Part shown: piece after piece, positions 19,154 to 28,800 of the stretch
Layout: each line of letters starts with the position of its first letter
Position numbering within the stretch: the first letter of the stretch is position 1
Assembly: GCA_003242895.1 (NCBI GenBank)
Contig: QKMY01000021.1
Location: 91,236-155,235, forward strand
Source of the DNA: Candidatus Margulisiibacteriota bacterium
GTDB lineage: Bacteria > Margulisbacteria > Riflemargulisbacteria > GWF2-39-127
Direction: 5' to 3'
Length of the DNA: 64,000 bases
The notes under the pieces: model-generated
The model's database searches: none
What the model was told of the DNA's origin: nothing
The model's input: the letters and a program-made list of their open reading frames with translations, nothing else
Position numbers and translations under genes: made by a program

Positions 19154-20218
19154 ATGAACTCTATTTTCTTGATTGGTTATTACGGTTATGGAAATTTTGG
19201 CGACGAAGTTCTCCTTAAAACATTTATTAATAAACTAAAAGGCAACGGCAAGTGGAAAAGAATCCATGTCCTTTCGACAAAATATCATAGTCATGACAAG
19301 ATTACTTATATCCCGCGATTTAGTTTCTTTCATATTTTTAGGGCAGTGCGACAGTCAGATATCGTTCTGTTTGGTGGAGGAGGAATTTTTCAGGATACGA
19401 CCTCATCCAAGAGCTTGTATTATTATATTTTTTTAATATTACTCGCTAAACTGACGGGAAAAAAAGTCCTGGTAGCCTTCCAAGGAATTGGGCCTCTTAA
19501 GCGAAGAATAAATCACTATATTTTTCGCTATGTAATTGATCATTTTCTGGATTATGTGTCGCTTAGGGACGTGGAGTCATTACAACTTCTCAAGAATACA
19601 GTTAAGGTTCGAAGGCCTTTGCAGTATTTTGATGATCCTTCACTCTCATTTTTTCGGGATTCTGTAGATTTGACAACAATGAATAATCTGGAAAATGTTT
19701 TGGGATTAAATGTCAGGCAAACAGGAAATGAGGAGATAAATGCTGACCATTTTGCTGCAATTATCAATCGTATCGTTGAAAAATATAATGTTTCTTTAAA
19801 GTTTTTTATTTTACAGGAAGAACATGAACTTGATTTAGTGACAAAGATTAATAGCATGCTGACTGTGAAGGCAACAGTATGTCAACTGACGATCGATAAT
19901 TTTACAGAAGTGTTCAAATGTAATTATCTGCTGGCAATGCGCCTGCATCTGTTGATACTGGCTTTTTCGGCTAATATAAGGTTCCTTGGTATAACGTATG
20001 ATCCGAAAGTAAGTAACTTTCTGGATGGGGTGGACACCGGTAAGGTATCGCTTGATCTTGATACTCTGGAAACGAAGCTTGAGCAACTGTTATCCGGAAA
20101 TGTAAAAAAGCGTAATGAGGAGATTTTTGAAGGCAAAATAAATTCTGTAGAGGCTGGATTTAAAGCGCTCTTTGATTTGATAAACGATGGAGGTAGTCCT
20201 GGAAATGGAACAGTATAG
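19154..20218 (+). CDS. csaB: Polysaccharide pyruvyl transferase CsaB
   Basis: The 354-residue protein begins IFLIGYYGYGNFGDEVLLK, the hallmark of CsaB, followed by DIVLFGGGGIFQD, VAFQGIGPL and the C-terminal MRLHLLILAF. CsaB adds ketal pyruvate to a secondary cell-wall polymer, which S-layer SLH domains then bind. It lies between DUF5693 (2 bases upstream) and a WecG/TagA glycosyltransferase (14-base overlap). The implied phenotype is an S-layer or outer-membrane anchoring system based on a pyruvylated polymer, but no SLH protein is present in this window. Confidence 0.92.
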   Translation: MNSIFLIGYYGYGNFGDEVLLKTFINKLKGNGKWKRIHVLSTKYHSHDKITYIPRFSFFHIFRAVRQSDIVLFGGGGIFQDTTSSKSLYYYIFLILLAKLTGKKVLVAFQGIGPLKRRINHYIFRYVIDHFLDYVSLRDVESLQLLKNTVKVRRPLQYFDDPSLSFFRDSVDLTTMNNLENVLGLNVRQTGNEEINADHFAAIINRIVEKYNVSLKFFILQEEHELDLVTKINSMLTVKATVCQLTIDNFTEVFKCNYLLAMRLHLLILAFSANIRFLGITYDPKVSNFLDGVDTGKVSLDLDTLETKLEQLLSGNVKKRNEEIFEGKINSVEAGFKALFDLINDGGSPGNGTV

Positions 20219-20918
20219 TATTCTTGGAGTTAATGTTACAGATGTCACTTATCAACAGCTTTACGAAAATGTAAAGGACCATATTGATAACGGTTCAGGT
20301 CTAAAGTTGGTTTTTACGCCAAATCCAGAAATTATTTATATGGCCCAGTTTGATCCTGATATCAAGACTATGTTGAATAGCAGCGATATTAATTTGCCCG
20401 ATGGGATAGGAGTATTGATAGCCTCAAAAATGTTAGGGCACCCGATCAAAGAAAGAATAACCGGAATTGATACCATGCTGTATCTTTGCGAAAAAAAAGC
20501 GGGTAGTGTCTTTCTGTTTGGTTCAAAGCCCGGGATTGCCGAACTTGCAGCGATTGAGCTGGAGAAACGTTATCCCGGACTCAAAGTTGTGGGCTTCCAT
20601 GATGGGTACTTCCAGGATGATAGCAAGATGGTTGAGTTGATAAACCGGAGCGGTGCTGATATTGTTTTTGTCGGTCTTGGTGCGCCGAAGCAGGAAAATT
20701 GGCTTGTTAAGAATAAGGATAAGTTACAACCAAAGGTTGCGATGGTAATTGGAGGCTCGATGGATGTGATTTCAGGTACGAAAAAAAGAGCGCCCCAAAT
20801 ATTCCAGAAATTAAATGTTGAATGGGTATTCCGGTTTTTCCAGGAACCGTCACGTTTCATGCGGATAATCGTACTCCCGAAGTTTTTATTGCGTGTAATA
20901 CTAAATTGTAAAAAGTAA
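20205..20918 (+). CDS. WecG/TagA/CpsF family glycosyltransferase (GT26)
   Basis: This 237-residue enzyme has the family motifs LVFTPNPEIIYMAQFD, INLPDGIGVLIASK, ERITGIDTM, VFLFGSKPGIAELAA and VGLGAPKQENWL, and ends in WVFRFFQEPSRFMRI. Relatives transfer ManNAc or ManNAcA to undecaprenyl-linked GlcNAc in teichoic acid or related wall polymers. I choose the ATG at 20205, 10 bases after GGAGGT, over the in-frame ATG at 20187, which lies just before that site. It overlaps the end of csaB, so the pair is translationally coupled. Confidence 0.92.
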   Translation: MEQYSILGVNVTDVTYQQLYENVKDHIDNGSGLKLVFTPNPEIIYMAQFDPDIKTMLNSSDINLPDGIGVLIASKMLGHPIKERITGIDTMLYLCEKKAGSVFLFGSKPGIAELAAIELEKRYPGLKVVGFHDGYFQDDSKMVELINRSGADIVFVGLGAPKQENWLVKNKDKLQPKVAMVIGGSMDVISGTKKRAPQIFQKLNVEWVFRFFQEPSRFMRIIVLPKFLLRVILNCKK

Positions 20919-20980
20919 ATTATTAAGCTAAAATAGAAAAGGTTTTTTTTTATTAGCTCAATAAATAGAGGAGGTCGCAG

Positions 20981-21892
20981 ATGGTATACGCTCTGTTTAA
21001 AGGTAAAATAGTTCCACTGGAAGAAGCAAAGATTTCAGTAGTTACACATGCATTGAACTATGGGACCGGTGTTTTTGAAGGAATCCGGGGATACTATAAT
21101 GAAGAGAAACAATCTATATTTATTCTTAAGCTAAGAGAACATTTCGAGCGACTTTTTAATTCTGCTAAAATAATGATGATCGATATTCATTATACAGTAG
21201 ATGAGCTTTGCGAAAAGACGTTAGAAATAGCAAAACTTAATAATTATAAAGAAGATTTTTATATAAGGCCTCTTGCTTATAAATCTTCAGAAATAATTGG
21301 TGTCAGATTACACAATCTTGAATCGGATTTAACTATATTTACGGCACCTTTTGGAGCCTATGTTGATATTGAATCAGGCATTCGGGTAAGAACATCATCA
21401 TGGAAGAGGATAGATGATACCATGATGCCTGCACGAGCAAAGGTGTGTGGCGCTTATGTTAACTCTGCATTTGCAAAGACCGATGCCATGCTCGATGGTT
21501 ACGATGAAGCAATAATGCTTAATTTGGATGGTCATGTGGCTGAAGGATCAGCCGAAAACCTTTTTATGTATAAAAATGGAAAGATGATCACTCCTCATAT
21601 TCATGAAAATATTCTGGAAGGAATTACGAGATTTGCATTAATTCAACTATTGCAGGATGAGCTGGGTATCGAGGTGGTTGAGCGTTCTATTGACAGGACG
21701 GAGCTATATCTGGCGGATGAGATGTTCCTGTGTGGTACTGGAGCTCAGGTTTCTCCTGTGATAGAAATTGATAGGCGAAAAATCGGCACTGGTGCCGTGG
21801 GCGGGATTACGAAGAAACTTCAGGATATTTACTTTGATATTGTTCGCGGAAATAATCAGAAATACTCAGGTTGGGTTACGGAAGTAAAATAA
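20981..21892 (+). CDS. ilvE: Branched-chain amino acid aminotransferase
   Basis: Fold-type IV PLP enzyme of 303 residues that interconverts branched-chain 2-oxoacids and amino acids. It has VTHALNYGTGVFEGIRGY at the N-terminus, the PLP lysine near residue 154 in ARAKVCGAYVNSAFAK, the Glu-containing VAEGSAENLFMYKNG, and EMFLCGTGAQVSPVIEID near the C-terminus. Length is normal. A GAGGAGGT ribosome binding site precedes the ATG. acpS follows 4 bases after the stop. Confidence 0.95.
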   Translation: MVYALFKGKIVPLEEAKISVVTHALNYGTGVFEGIRGYYNEEKQSIFILKLREHFERLFNSAKIMMIDIHYTVDELCEKTLEIAKLNNYKEDFYIRPLAYKSSEIIGVRLHNLESDLTIFTAPFGAYVDIESGIRVRTSSWKRIDDTMMPARAKVCGAYVNSAFAKTDAMLDGYDEAIMLNLDGHVAEGSAENLFMYKNGKMITPHIHENILEGITRFALIQLLQDELGIEVVERSIDRTELYLADEMFLCGTGAQVSPVIEIDRRKIGTGAVGGITKKLQDIYFDIVRGNNQKYSGWVTEVK

Positions 21893-21896
21893 TATT

Positions 21897-22286
21897 ATGA
21901 TTGGAATCGATATCGTCGAAGTATCACGCATAAAAAAAATAATAGATGCATATGGCGACAAATTTTTAAAAAAAGTTTTTTCTGCCGGCGAGATCAAGTA
22001 TTCTACTGTATCTCCTGAAATGCAGTATCAGCGTTTTGCCGTAAGGTTCGCAGCAAAGGAAGCAGTCGTAAAAGCTCTAGGTACGGGATTTCGCACTATT
22101 ACGTGGAAAGATATTGAGATTGTCAAAAATGATATGGACAAACCTTTGGTCAAATTGTCTGAAAAAGCATCAACTTTTTGTGAACAACAAGGCATTAAAA
22201 ATATCCATGTCAGTTTGTCTCACACTCGGAATTATGCGGTTGCTAACGTGTTGCTTGAAAAGAGTTATCAGGGTTTAAGTCAATAA
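21897..22286 (+). CDS. acpS: Holo-[acyl-carrier-protein] synthase
   Basis: The 129-residue protein transfers 4'-phosphopantetheine from CoA to acyl carrier protein. The signatures are GIDIVEVSRIKKII at the N-terminus (metal-binding Asp), RFAVRFAAKEAVVKALGTGF in the middle and VSLSHTRNYAVANVL near the end. Length is typical for a single AcpS domain. It lies 4 bases after ilvE with only a weak ribosome binding site, so translation probably depends on that gene. Confidence 0.94.
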   Translation: MIGIDIVEVSRIKKIIDAYGDKFLKKVFSAGEIKYSTVSPEMQYQRFAVRFAAKEAVVKALGTGFRTITWKDIEIVKNDMDKPLVKLSEKASTFCEQQGIKNIHVSLSHTRNYAVANVLLEKSYQGLSQ

Positions 22287-22583
22287 ATATTTTGCTGTCT
22301 GCTGTTTCAAAAAGTCCCGGTTGATTACTATTATATTTCACAAGTATATATGATAATTTTTTTCTTGCTTTTTTTCCCGAGTTTATTGTGGGAAGATAGA
22401 TAAACAAGTGTTACATTACAATGCTTAGTTTTTTTATTGTTATTGCTTCTAGGTGCATAATAGCTTTGCATAAACATATTTTTTTTACCTCATTAGTAGT
22501 TACACTAATTATCGATAAAAAAGACATCTTAATTCATCTAAAGAATAAGCTCTGATTGTTAATTTGTACAATAAGTCCGAACC
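22287..22583. other. Non-coding, very AT-rich intergenic region between convergent genes
   Basis: It separates acpS (+) from a small gene on the opposite strand. Long T-runs occur near 22349-22377, and a 5-base-pair TTCCC/GGGAA stem follows them, so the order is wrong for a terminator on either strand. I see no gene here. Confidence 0.5.
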
Positions 22584-22832
22584 TTAGCTGATTTTTGATT
22601 GCGTAAATTCAAACAATGATTCGATTAGGTTGCTCGATAACTTGCATAGTTCGTCTAGTTCTTTTGCGCTGTTGATTCTCAGGTCCTCTAATATTCTGTT
22701 TTTATATACAGTTTTATATGCTGAGTTCTTACTTTTTATAGTGCCGTTTTGGCTGATAAATAAATGGAAATCCAGGTTTTGAAACATAAAAAATAATAAA
22801 ATTACTATCCATGCGAGAATTAATTGTTTCAA
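22584..22832 (-). CDS. Small membrane-anchored hypothetical protein
   Basis: The 82-residue protein starts with one hydrophobic helix (MKQLILAWIVILLFFMF), with a charged C-terminal part rich in Lys/Glu/Asn. I use a TTG start at 22832 because a Shine-Dalgarno sequence complementary to 11 bases of the 16S rRNA 3' end (22836-22846) lies just before it; the upstream GTG at 22841 is inside that sequence. It follows the NHL-repeat gene on the same strand by about 50 bases. No family is recognised. Confidence 0.55.
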   Translation of the reverse strand: MKQLILAWIVILLFFMFQNLDFHLFISQNGTIKSKNSAYKTVYKNRILEDLRINSAKELDELCKLSSNLIESLFEFTQSKIS

Positions 22833-22885
22833 AGTGATCACCTCCTAACTGAATCTTTTTATATTTGCTGCTATAAGTAAAATAT

Positions 22886-23533
22886 CTACGGACATTTATA
22901 GTAAATTGAGGATTGCTTGTAATTGAAATGAAGTAATCTCAAGGTAGGTTCAAAGTATTTCATTATTGTATCTAGGAATTTTGATACACTGAGTGATTCC
23001 TCTTCATGTCGAAGCTCTTCTTCGTAGTCTTCTTCTATATCTATTGTGATGAAAAGATGTGTATCATCGCAAGCAGGTGCATCAATATCGCACTGGAATT
23101 TCCCTTCTTTATCAAACTTTTTTATAACCCCTGTATCGAGGTTCGTAACGTACAGATAGTTTTCATTGTCAATTGCCAGATTAATAGTGTGGCGGTCCAT
23201 ATTTGAAAAGCAGTTAAATGACGTAACGAATTCTCCTTCCGGATTGAACTTCTGTATCCGGTTTCTCCCAATATCCGAGACATAAATGTTTTGTTCTGAA
23301 TCAATGATTAAATGCGAAATCGCATACCCGTTATTTCCATTTGTGAACCGCCCATCTTCATTAGTTTTGGTAATCCCTCCAAAACTTCTTATCTGTGTAC
23401 CCTCAGAATCAAATACCGTGATTATTCCTGAATGAGGTTCTGCCACGAATACTTTATTATTTCTGGCGCTTTTAACTTGCAACCTGTTTGATGGGAAATT
23501 AATTTTTTTGAAATCGTTATAGGTGTCATACAT
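22886..23533 (-). CDS. NHL-repeat protein
   Basis: The 215-residue protein contains about three NHL beta-propeller repeats: GIITVFDSEGTQIRSFGG, then NIYVSDIGRNRIQKFNPEGE and YLYVTNLDTGVIKKFDKEGK. A charged tail (EEDYEEELRHEEESLS) and an amphipathic end follow. Three blades are too few for a closed propeller, so it may oligomerise or be a remnant of a larger protein. The ATG at 23533 is chosen because GAGGAGGCAAGGA lies just before it; the longer frame to 23584 would put that site inside the gene. There is no signal peptide. Confidence 0.65.
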   Translation of the reverse strand: MYDTYNDFKKINFPSNRLQVKSARNNKVFVAEPHSGIITVFDSEGTQIRSFGGITKTNEDGRFTNGNNGYAISHLIIDSEQNIYVSDIGRNRIQKFNPEGEFVTSFNCFSNMDRHTINLAIDNENYLYVTNLDTGVIKKFDKEGKFQCDIDAPACDDTHLFITIDIEEDYEEELRHEEESLSVSKFLDTIMKYFEPTLRLLHFNYKQSSIYYKCP

Positions 23534-23703
23534 GATATCCTTGCCTCCTCTATAATATGGAATACTTGGAGTGCTTAAGAACAATTATTGTACCAACTAG
23601 CCAGGAAGGCTTTATCATGGGGAATCTTTGTTAGATTATGGTTGCCGTGTGTTGCATTTTGCTTCAATGAAGGCACACCATGTAGAATATTCAAACATAC
23701 AGG

Positions 23704-23738
23704 AATCCCTCCTCGATAATATTTAATGAGGAGGGATT
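23704..23738. repeat. 11-base-pair inverted repeat between the NHL and flagellin genes
   Basis: AATCCCTCCTC (23704-23714) pairs perfectly with GAGGAGGGATT (23728-23738) around a 13-base loop. On the minus strand it lies downstream of the flagellin gene, but no T-run follows, so it is not a standard terminator. It may stabilise the transcript end. Confidence 0.6.
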
Positions 23739-23769
23739 CAGTTACGATGATAGATCTGTGATAATTGAA

Positions 23770-24483
23770 TTATCCTAATAATCGTTCAATCTTATCTTTG
23801 TTTATGTGCATTAGGTTTTTCATACTTGATATAGATGTTTGAATCTGTAACTGATCTCTCAGGAGATTCATGACGCCCTTTGCCGTATCGATATTCTGTA
23901 GTACTGAGAGGCTTGATTGCTGACTGTCAATTTCGTTAAGTTTGCTGTTAATTGTTGACTGGCTTTCCTGGGTTTTTGCTCCCACGTTAGCTTGTTGCGA
24001 TGATACTTCATTAATCGCAGCATCAATTTGTTTTGTCGACATATCAGTCGAAGCGCCTTTTAGCACTTCTTTCAGTTTGTCTCCTTCAGTAATCAAATTT
24101 TGATTTCCGAAGTTAGTGTTATCAATAATTTTTCTTGTGTTGTCTGCAAGTTTGTCAATCTGTCCCTGGATAGCTTCTTTTTCCGTACTGCCATAGGTGC
24201 CGTTTTGAGATTGAACTGCGAGTTCTCTTATTTGTTGTAAGTTATTGTTGATTTGAGAATACCCGGCATCTGCGGTGTTATTCATGGATATTGAGGTTTG
24301 CTCGTTCTGTACTTGTTTTATATTGCTTGAAATCATTGCGGCTATTCTGTTTATATCGACTAGTGTTGATGGCCCGTCGCTCGCTTTGTTTATTTCTTTT
24401 CCGCTGGAGAGCTTTTCGAAGGAGTTTTGAATATTGTTTTCTGTCGGCAGATATGAATGCTCGGAAATGTTGTTAATATTCAT
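23770..24483 (-). CDS. Short flagellin
   Basis: The 237-residue protein has the conserved flagellin N-terminal D0/D1 domain (SFEKLSSGKEINKASDGPST, then NNTADAGYSQINNNLQQIRE and LAVQSQNGTYGSTEKEAIQG) and a C-terminal D1/D0 part (SSQQANVGAKTQESQSTIN, then DTAKGVMNLLRDQLQIQT). The surface-exposed D2/D3 region is absent, so it would form a thin filament. It starts at an ATG after AAGGAG. No other flagellar gene is in the window. The extreme N- and C-terminal stretches are diverged from typical flagellins, so a flagellin-like role outside a filament cannot be excluded. Confidence 0.85.
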   Translation of the reverse strand: MNINNISEHSYLPTENNIQNSFEKLSSGKEINKASDGPSTLVDINRIAAMISSNIKQVQNEQTSISMNNTADAGYSQINNNLQQIRELAVQSQNGTYGSTEKEAIQGQIDKLADNTRKIIDNTNFGNQNLITEGDKLKEVLKGASTDMSTKQIDAAINEVSSQQANVGAKTQESQSTINSKLNEIDSQQSSLSVLQNIDTAKGVMNLLRDQLQIQTSISSMKNLMHINKDKIERLLG

Positions 24484-24510
24484 AATATTTCTCCTTATTT
24501 AATCAATAGG

Positions 24511-24539
24511 CTTATATTATATTATTCCCATAATTGCAA
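24511..24539 (-). promoter_or_regulatory. Candidate sigma-70 promoter for flagellin
   Basis: Read on the minus strand, TTGCAA (24539-24534) is followed after 17 bases by TATAAG (24516-24511), 28 bases before the flagellin ATG. The sigma-28-like CGATA element found before the genes to the right is missing here. Confidence 0.4.
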
Positions 24540-24684
24540 TAAAATAAACATAAGTTATGCCAAAGCTATGTCAAAGTTATGACCAGTGTTGATATTCTAC
24601 GTGGAAATTTGAAAAGAATTATCTGGCATTAAATATTCCGAAAATATAATTTTATGTCATTTATAAAAGTATTTTTATATATGA

Positions 24685-24713
24685 GAGAAATATTAGGCAA
24701 TTTACTTCGATAA
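24685..24713 (+). promoter_or_regulatory. Sigma-28-like promoter for the Maf-like gene
   Basis: GAGAAA (24685-24690), 15 bases, then TTCGATAA (24706-24713); the start codon is 43 bases downstream. The layout matches AAA-N15-NNCGATAW seen before other genes to the right. Confidence 0.5.
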
Positions 24714-24755
24714 ATATATGGAACCAACGTAAATGACTTATTTAGGAATTTAAAT

Positions 24756-25799
24756 ATGAATAAAAAAATACTTTCTGTCCATTCTAAAAGCGCATTGCCA
24801 AAACTCAATTATAACGTGGCAGTAGTTAACAAACTTGAGGATGATTTTAGATTGTTTATTGGCAAACTCCAAGATGCTCCTGAAGCTGCATATACACTGC
24901 TGGCTCAAATGCTCCAAGATGATGAAAGTGTAGGTTGCGACGGGGTTGGCGTATATCTCTCCAGCTATATATATGAACTTTTAAAATTAAATATTTCTCT
25001 GAATAGTAATCAAACCGATATCAATGTGATTTTAACCTCTACGTCACCGAGACGAAAAGACCTGCTGTCAAAAGCATTACCTGCTCAACAGCTGTCAATT
25101 ATAGATCCTGGAAATCAGATTGAATACGATATTAAAAGCGTCAGGCCGGAAATCGCAGTGATGAATATCGCGCTTCAAAAAATTATTTCCTTTGCATTCA
25201 CTAACAAATTGACTCTTAACCAGAATTCTATAATTATTGCCAGCGATACCTTCATAAACCTTGGTAATGGCGAGAGAGTAGGGAAAATCAACCAGGAGAG
25301 TGTCCCCTTAGGTGACCAAATCGAGAAACTCCAAAGCCAAATGGGGAAAGAAATAAAAGCCACTACCGGACTGGTTGTGTATAAAATTCAGGATGGTGCA
25401 ATTCATATAAACAATGCGTGTTCCACTGTGAGGTTCAGGCCCTTAGATTGTCCGATGAGTGCAGAAGAGCGTCAATTGCTCACGAGTCTTGTTGAGGACA
25501 AAGAATATAAATATCTTAAGCCGTTACTATTAAAAGAAATTGTAACCGTTCAAGATATTACCGAAGCATATTGTGTTGAAGGAAAGCATAAGAACAAAGC
25601 CGGTGGGTTTGGAATCCAGGATCGAGAGTTGTTTCTGTGCATTGAGAATATTCTTGGTGATCCTTGCACCGTCGTGGGCTTGCCGGTTAGCATTATTAAT
25701 TCCCGCTTTATCGATAGTTTCATCACTATGCGTTCTGTTTCGGAGATAATCAGTTCATATTGGCCAGAAGAAATTGAGAGAACTAAGATCGTATATTAA
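24756..25799 (+). CDS. Maf-like nucleoside triphosphate pyrophosphatase with N-terminal extension
   Basis: The 347-residue protein has an unassigned N-terminal region (1-90) and then a Maf/HAM1-type domain. The substrate-binding loop is LTSTSPRRKDLLSKAL (near residue 92), the catalytic Asp motif IIASDTFINLGNGERVGK (near 163), and the C-terminal signature KAGGFGIQDRELFLCIENI, then DPCTVVGLPVSII. Maf proteins hydrolyse non-canonical or canonical NTPs. Spacing between the motifs is longer than usual. The next gene repeats the C-terminal half of this domain, and 23 bases separate the two, so they probably form one operon. Substrate is unknown. Confidence 0.75.
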   Translation: MNKKILSVHSKSALPKLNYNVAVVNKLEDDFRLFIGKLQDAPEAAYTLLAQMLQDDESVGCDGVGVYLSSYIYELLKLNISLNSNQTDINVILTSTSPRRKDLLSKALPAQQLSIIDPGNQIEYDIKSVRPEIAVMNIALQKIISFAFTNKLTLNQNSIIIASDTFINLGNGERVGKINQESVPLGDQIEKLQSQMGKEIKATTGLVVYKIQDGAIHINNACSTVRFRPLDCPMSAEERQLLTSLVEDKEYKYLKPLLLKEIVTVQDITEAYCVEGKHKNKAGGFGIQDRELFLCIENILGDPCTVVGLPVSIINSRFIDSFITMRSVSEIISSYWPEEIERTKIVY

Positions 25800-25822
25800 T
25801 AATTATTGAAGGAGCAGATCAA

Positions 25823-28800
25823 ATGAAAAAGAAAATTATTAAAGAATCGAAATCCTCAAGAGGCGGTCACTCTAATATTGCTAAGCTGTTAAGAATTCTA
25901 CCGGTCGGTGGTCTAGGTAAGTATCATGATGCTATGTTGAATATTATGGTGCGTATTGAACGAGAATTAGTAGAAAGTGAGAAAAGAGGATCTTTATCAC
26001 TTGAAAAAACGGAAGAATCTTTAGACCACGCTATATCAGAATTCATTACTCCGAATGATATTGAAAGCCAAAAACCTCTGGGGTGCGTGCTTAACAATCC
26101 TTCAGATGCCAGAGGCGAAATCCTTGCTTCTTTGATAGGCAATAGCTTTGAAACGGATAACAATAACAGCGGTGACTTTAATCCCGGCCCTGGAAAAAAA
26201 GGGAGAAGTTATCTTATCGCAACGGCTTTGCAAAAAAGCATACTGTATGCAGAGAAGAATATAAAAAAAAATAATGAAATTATAGTTTCTGAAATTACAA
26301 GGATCTATTTAGGCGGAATCGAACAGAAAGTAGCATCGAAAGCTGGTCTTTCGTTAGAGTCCTTCAAGGCTATTTTCAGAGGAAAAAGGAAGCTTGAAGC
26401 CATGACAGGGATCTCAGTCTTAAATAATGGCTGGTTCATAACATTGTCTGATTTAAAAACTTTTGTTAACAAAATTAAATCTGGCAATGGACCGCAGGAA
26501 ATATTCGATAAACTCAAGGAATTGGGAGTAATAGATAACAGGGGACGGTTCTTATTTAAGGATGATCCTGATTTACTGCAATTATTGGATAAGGCTGAAG
26601 CTAAAGATGAAATTAGTAACGAAAATTTTAAAAATGAGCTAAGGATTTTTTTTAGCGATATCAAAAAATTACCAAGGTACTCCAATAAACTTGGATATGG
26701 TAAGTCAATTTTTTATCTGAGGCCGTTAGAGGACAAAATAAGTCAGGAAGAATGCAGATTGCTGACAAGGATAATAGAGAAAGAACCGGTAAAATATGTA
26801 CATCTGCTAGGGCTTACTAATAAGTATGAAGGTAAGTTGGCAGAAATAAAAGCGCTAAAAGAAGAATATTTACTGATGGTTAAATTGTTAAAAGGTCCGG
26901 TATCCGCCGAAGATTTATCAGATATTCCAGAAAAAATAAGACATTTTACACAGTTTTCTCAGGACAAGTTGGAAGCAAAACTGGAACAACTGGAGAGTGA
27001 GTTAAAAGCAAAAGTAGCCGATGCCAATATAACCTTTTCAGATTTTGAATCACGACAACTTACTGTAGAAAATATTATTGATAATTACTATAAATGGGAT
27101 AGATATATTGGTCGAACCGCCGGAATAGGCATCCAGGATCGTGATTTTTTTCTCTGTGTTGAACGCCTCGATGGCAATCCTTTTACAGTTGTTGGCTTGC
27201 CGAATGAATTGATATTCAAATTCTTCAAACATTTTGGAGTTGAAACCAGTAAGTTTAACATTATCCAATCATATTGGCCGGATAAGATGGAATTGCGTAA
27301 GATATATGTTGAGGATACCTGGTCATTAATATGCCGCATTGAAAAAGAAGAAAAAATTAAAAAATATATGGCTGACGTAGAATCCGGGATAGTGCACAAT
27401 ATCAGCATTGGTAATTACGAGAATGTCATCAAAGATAATTATAAGCTGATTGTTTGTTTGCAGGAAATGAGGAAATATTGGGATATTCTTCATTTATATA
27501 CTGATTTTCTTAAGGATACTACCGAACTAGCTGCTGAAGAAGGTATCGATGTAAATAAAACACTTAAGATTATTGACACCATTAATGAACTGGCAGGCAT
27601 GTTTAATCAGATTAAGCAGGAAATGAACGACGATGATAATATTGAGCGATTAATGAACCTGAACAAACTCCCGAATGCATGGCAGATAGCATTGAATAAA
27701 CTGCTAAGTAAATTAGGAAATACCATCTATGACTGGAATGATAATAAAGCTAAGTATATTAGCTTATTAGATCCGGCTAAACTGAAGGATTTCGAAGACC
27801 TGACCAGTGGAGACTCTATTTGTTTGACTAATGATTATGTAGATTATCATCGTGTTTCTCACAGTCAATACTGGGATGATAGTAATAAGTTTAAGATAGA
27901 GCAAGGTTTGTTGAACTTTAGATCTTTTATTGACGTTGTTGATAAAAAGCTGAGCTTAGAAATAAAAGATTTGCAAGAAGCGATTTCTTCCGTGAATAAA
28001 GAACTGTCTAAGCTGCCTCAAAATAGTCCTCTTGATTTTGCTCAAAAGCAAGTCAGGGATACCTTAGAAAAAAGCAAAATAGAATTAGAAATAGAAATAA
28101 AAGATCTTACAAATACTGTAAATAATTTATACTTTCAATCTTTTGAAGCTATCGCGTTGAACAACTTAGAATCAAAGATTAGCGGGGTTGAACAAGCAAG
28201 CGGAAGCGTAATTGATGATAGAAATGCTCTGATAAAACATCTTGAAACGGTGGCAGGTAAAAATACTCCGAATATTTTACTTACTATGGGAAATAATGGA
28301 AATGAGTCTATTCAGGTCCTATGGAATGCTCTGTTATTGTTGAAAAAAGGCTGTAATGTAACGCTGGCAGCCAAATCGGAGCCGATGATGCATAATGATT
28401 GTAATATCCTGGAACTCAACTTCGTTATACCATATTTTAATAGTATCCTTCGGGAACGGTTCCCAGAAATGAAATGCCTTGACTATTATTTGAGGGAAAA
28501 GAAACTGCAAATCATTGAGGTTGATGACAAAAAAGATTTGGGCGAAAAAATTAGTTCGGCATCATCAACAGGGAACAAATTTGATATTGCCTTTTTAATC
28601 GGAGAGCTTTGGTATATTGATTTTGTCGGTGCAGATAAGCTGGAAGAGCCTCCTTATAACCCGTTTGAGGATACTGTGCTCTTTAGCATCCATGCGCATA
28701 AGAATCGTTTAAAGCCATTGGCTATTATGAACGATAACTTGTTCGCTGTCGCTAGTAGGGGCGATTACATTGATGAAAACGTAACGGTTGGAATGTCTGT

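Noticed and set aside
22349..22398. Terminator between acpS and the convergent small gene
   Set aside because: The T-runs come before the TTCCC/GGGAA stem on + and would be A-runs after it on -, so the order is wrong for both strands.
23704..23738. Intrinsic terminator of the flagellin gene
   Set aside because: The stem is perfect, but no T-run follows on either strand.
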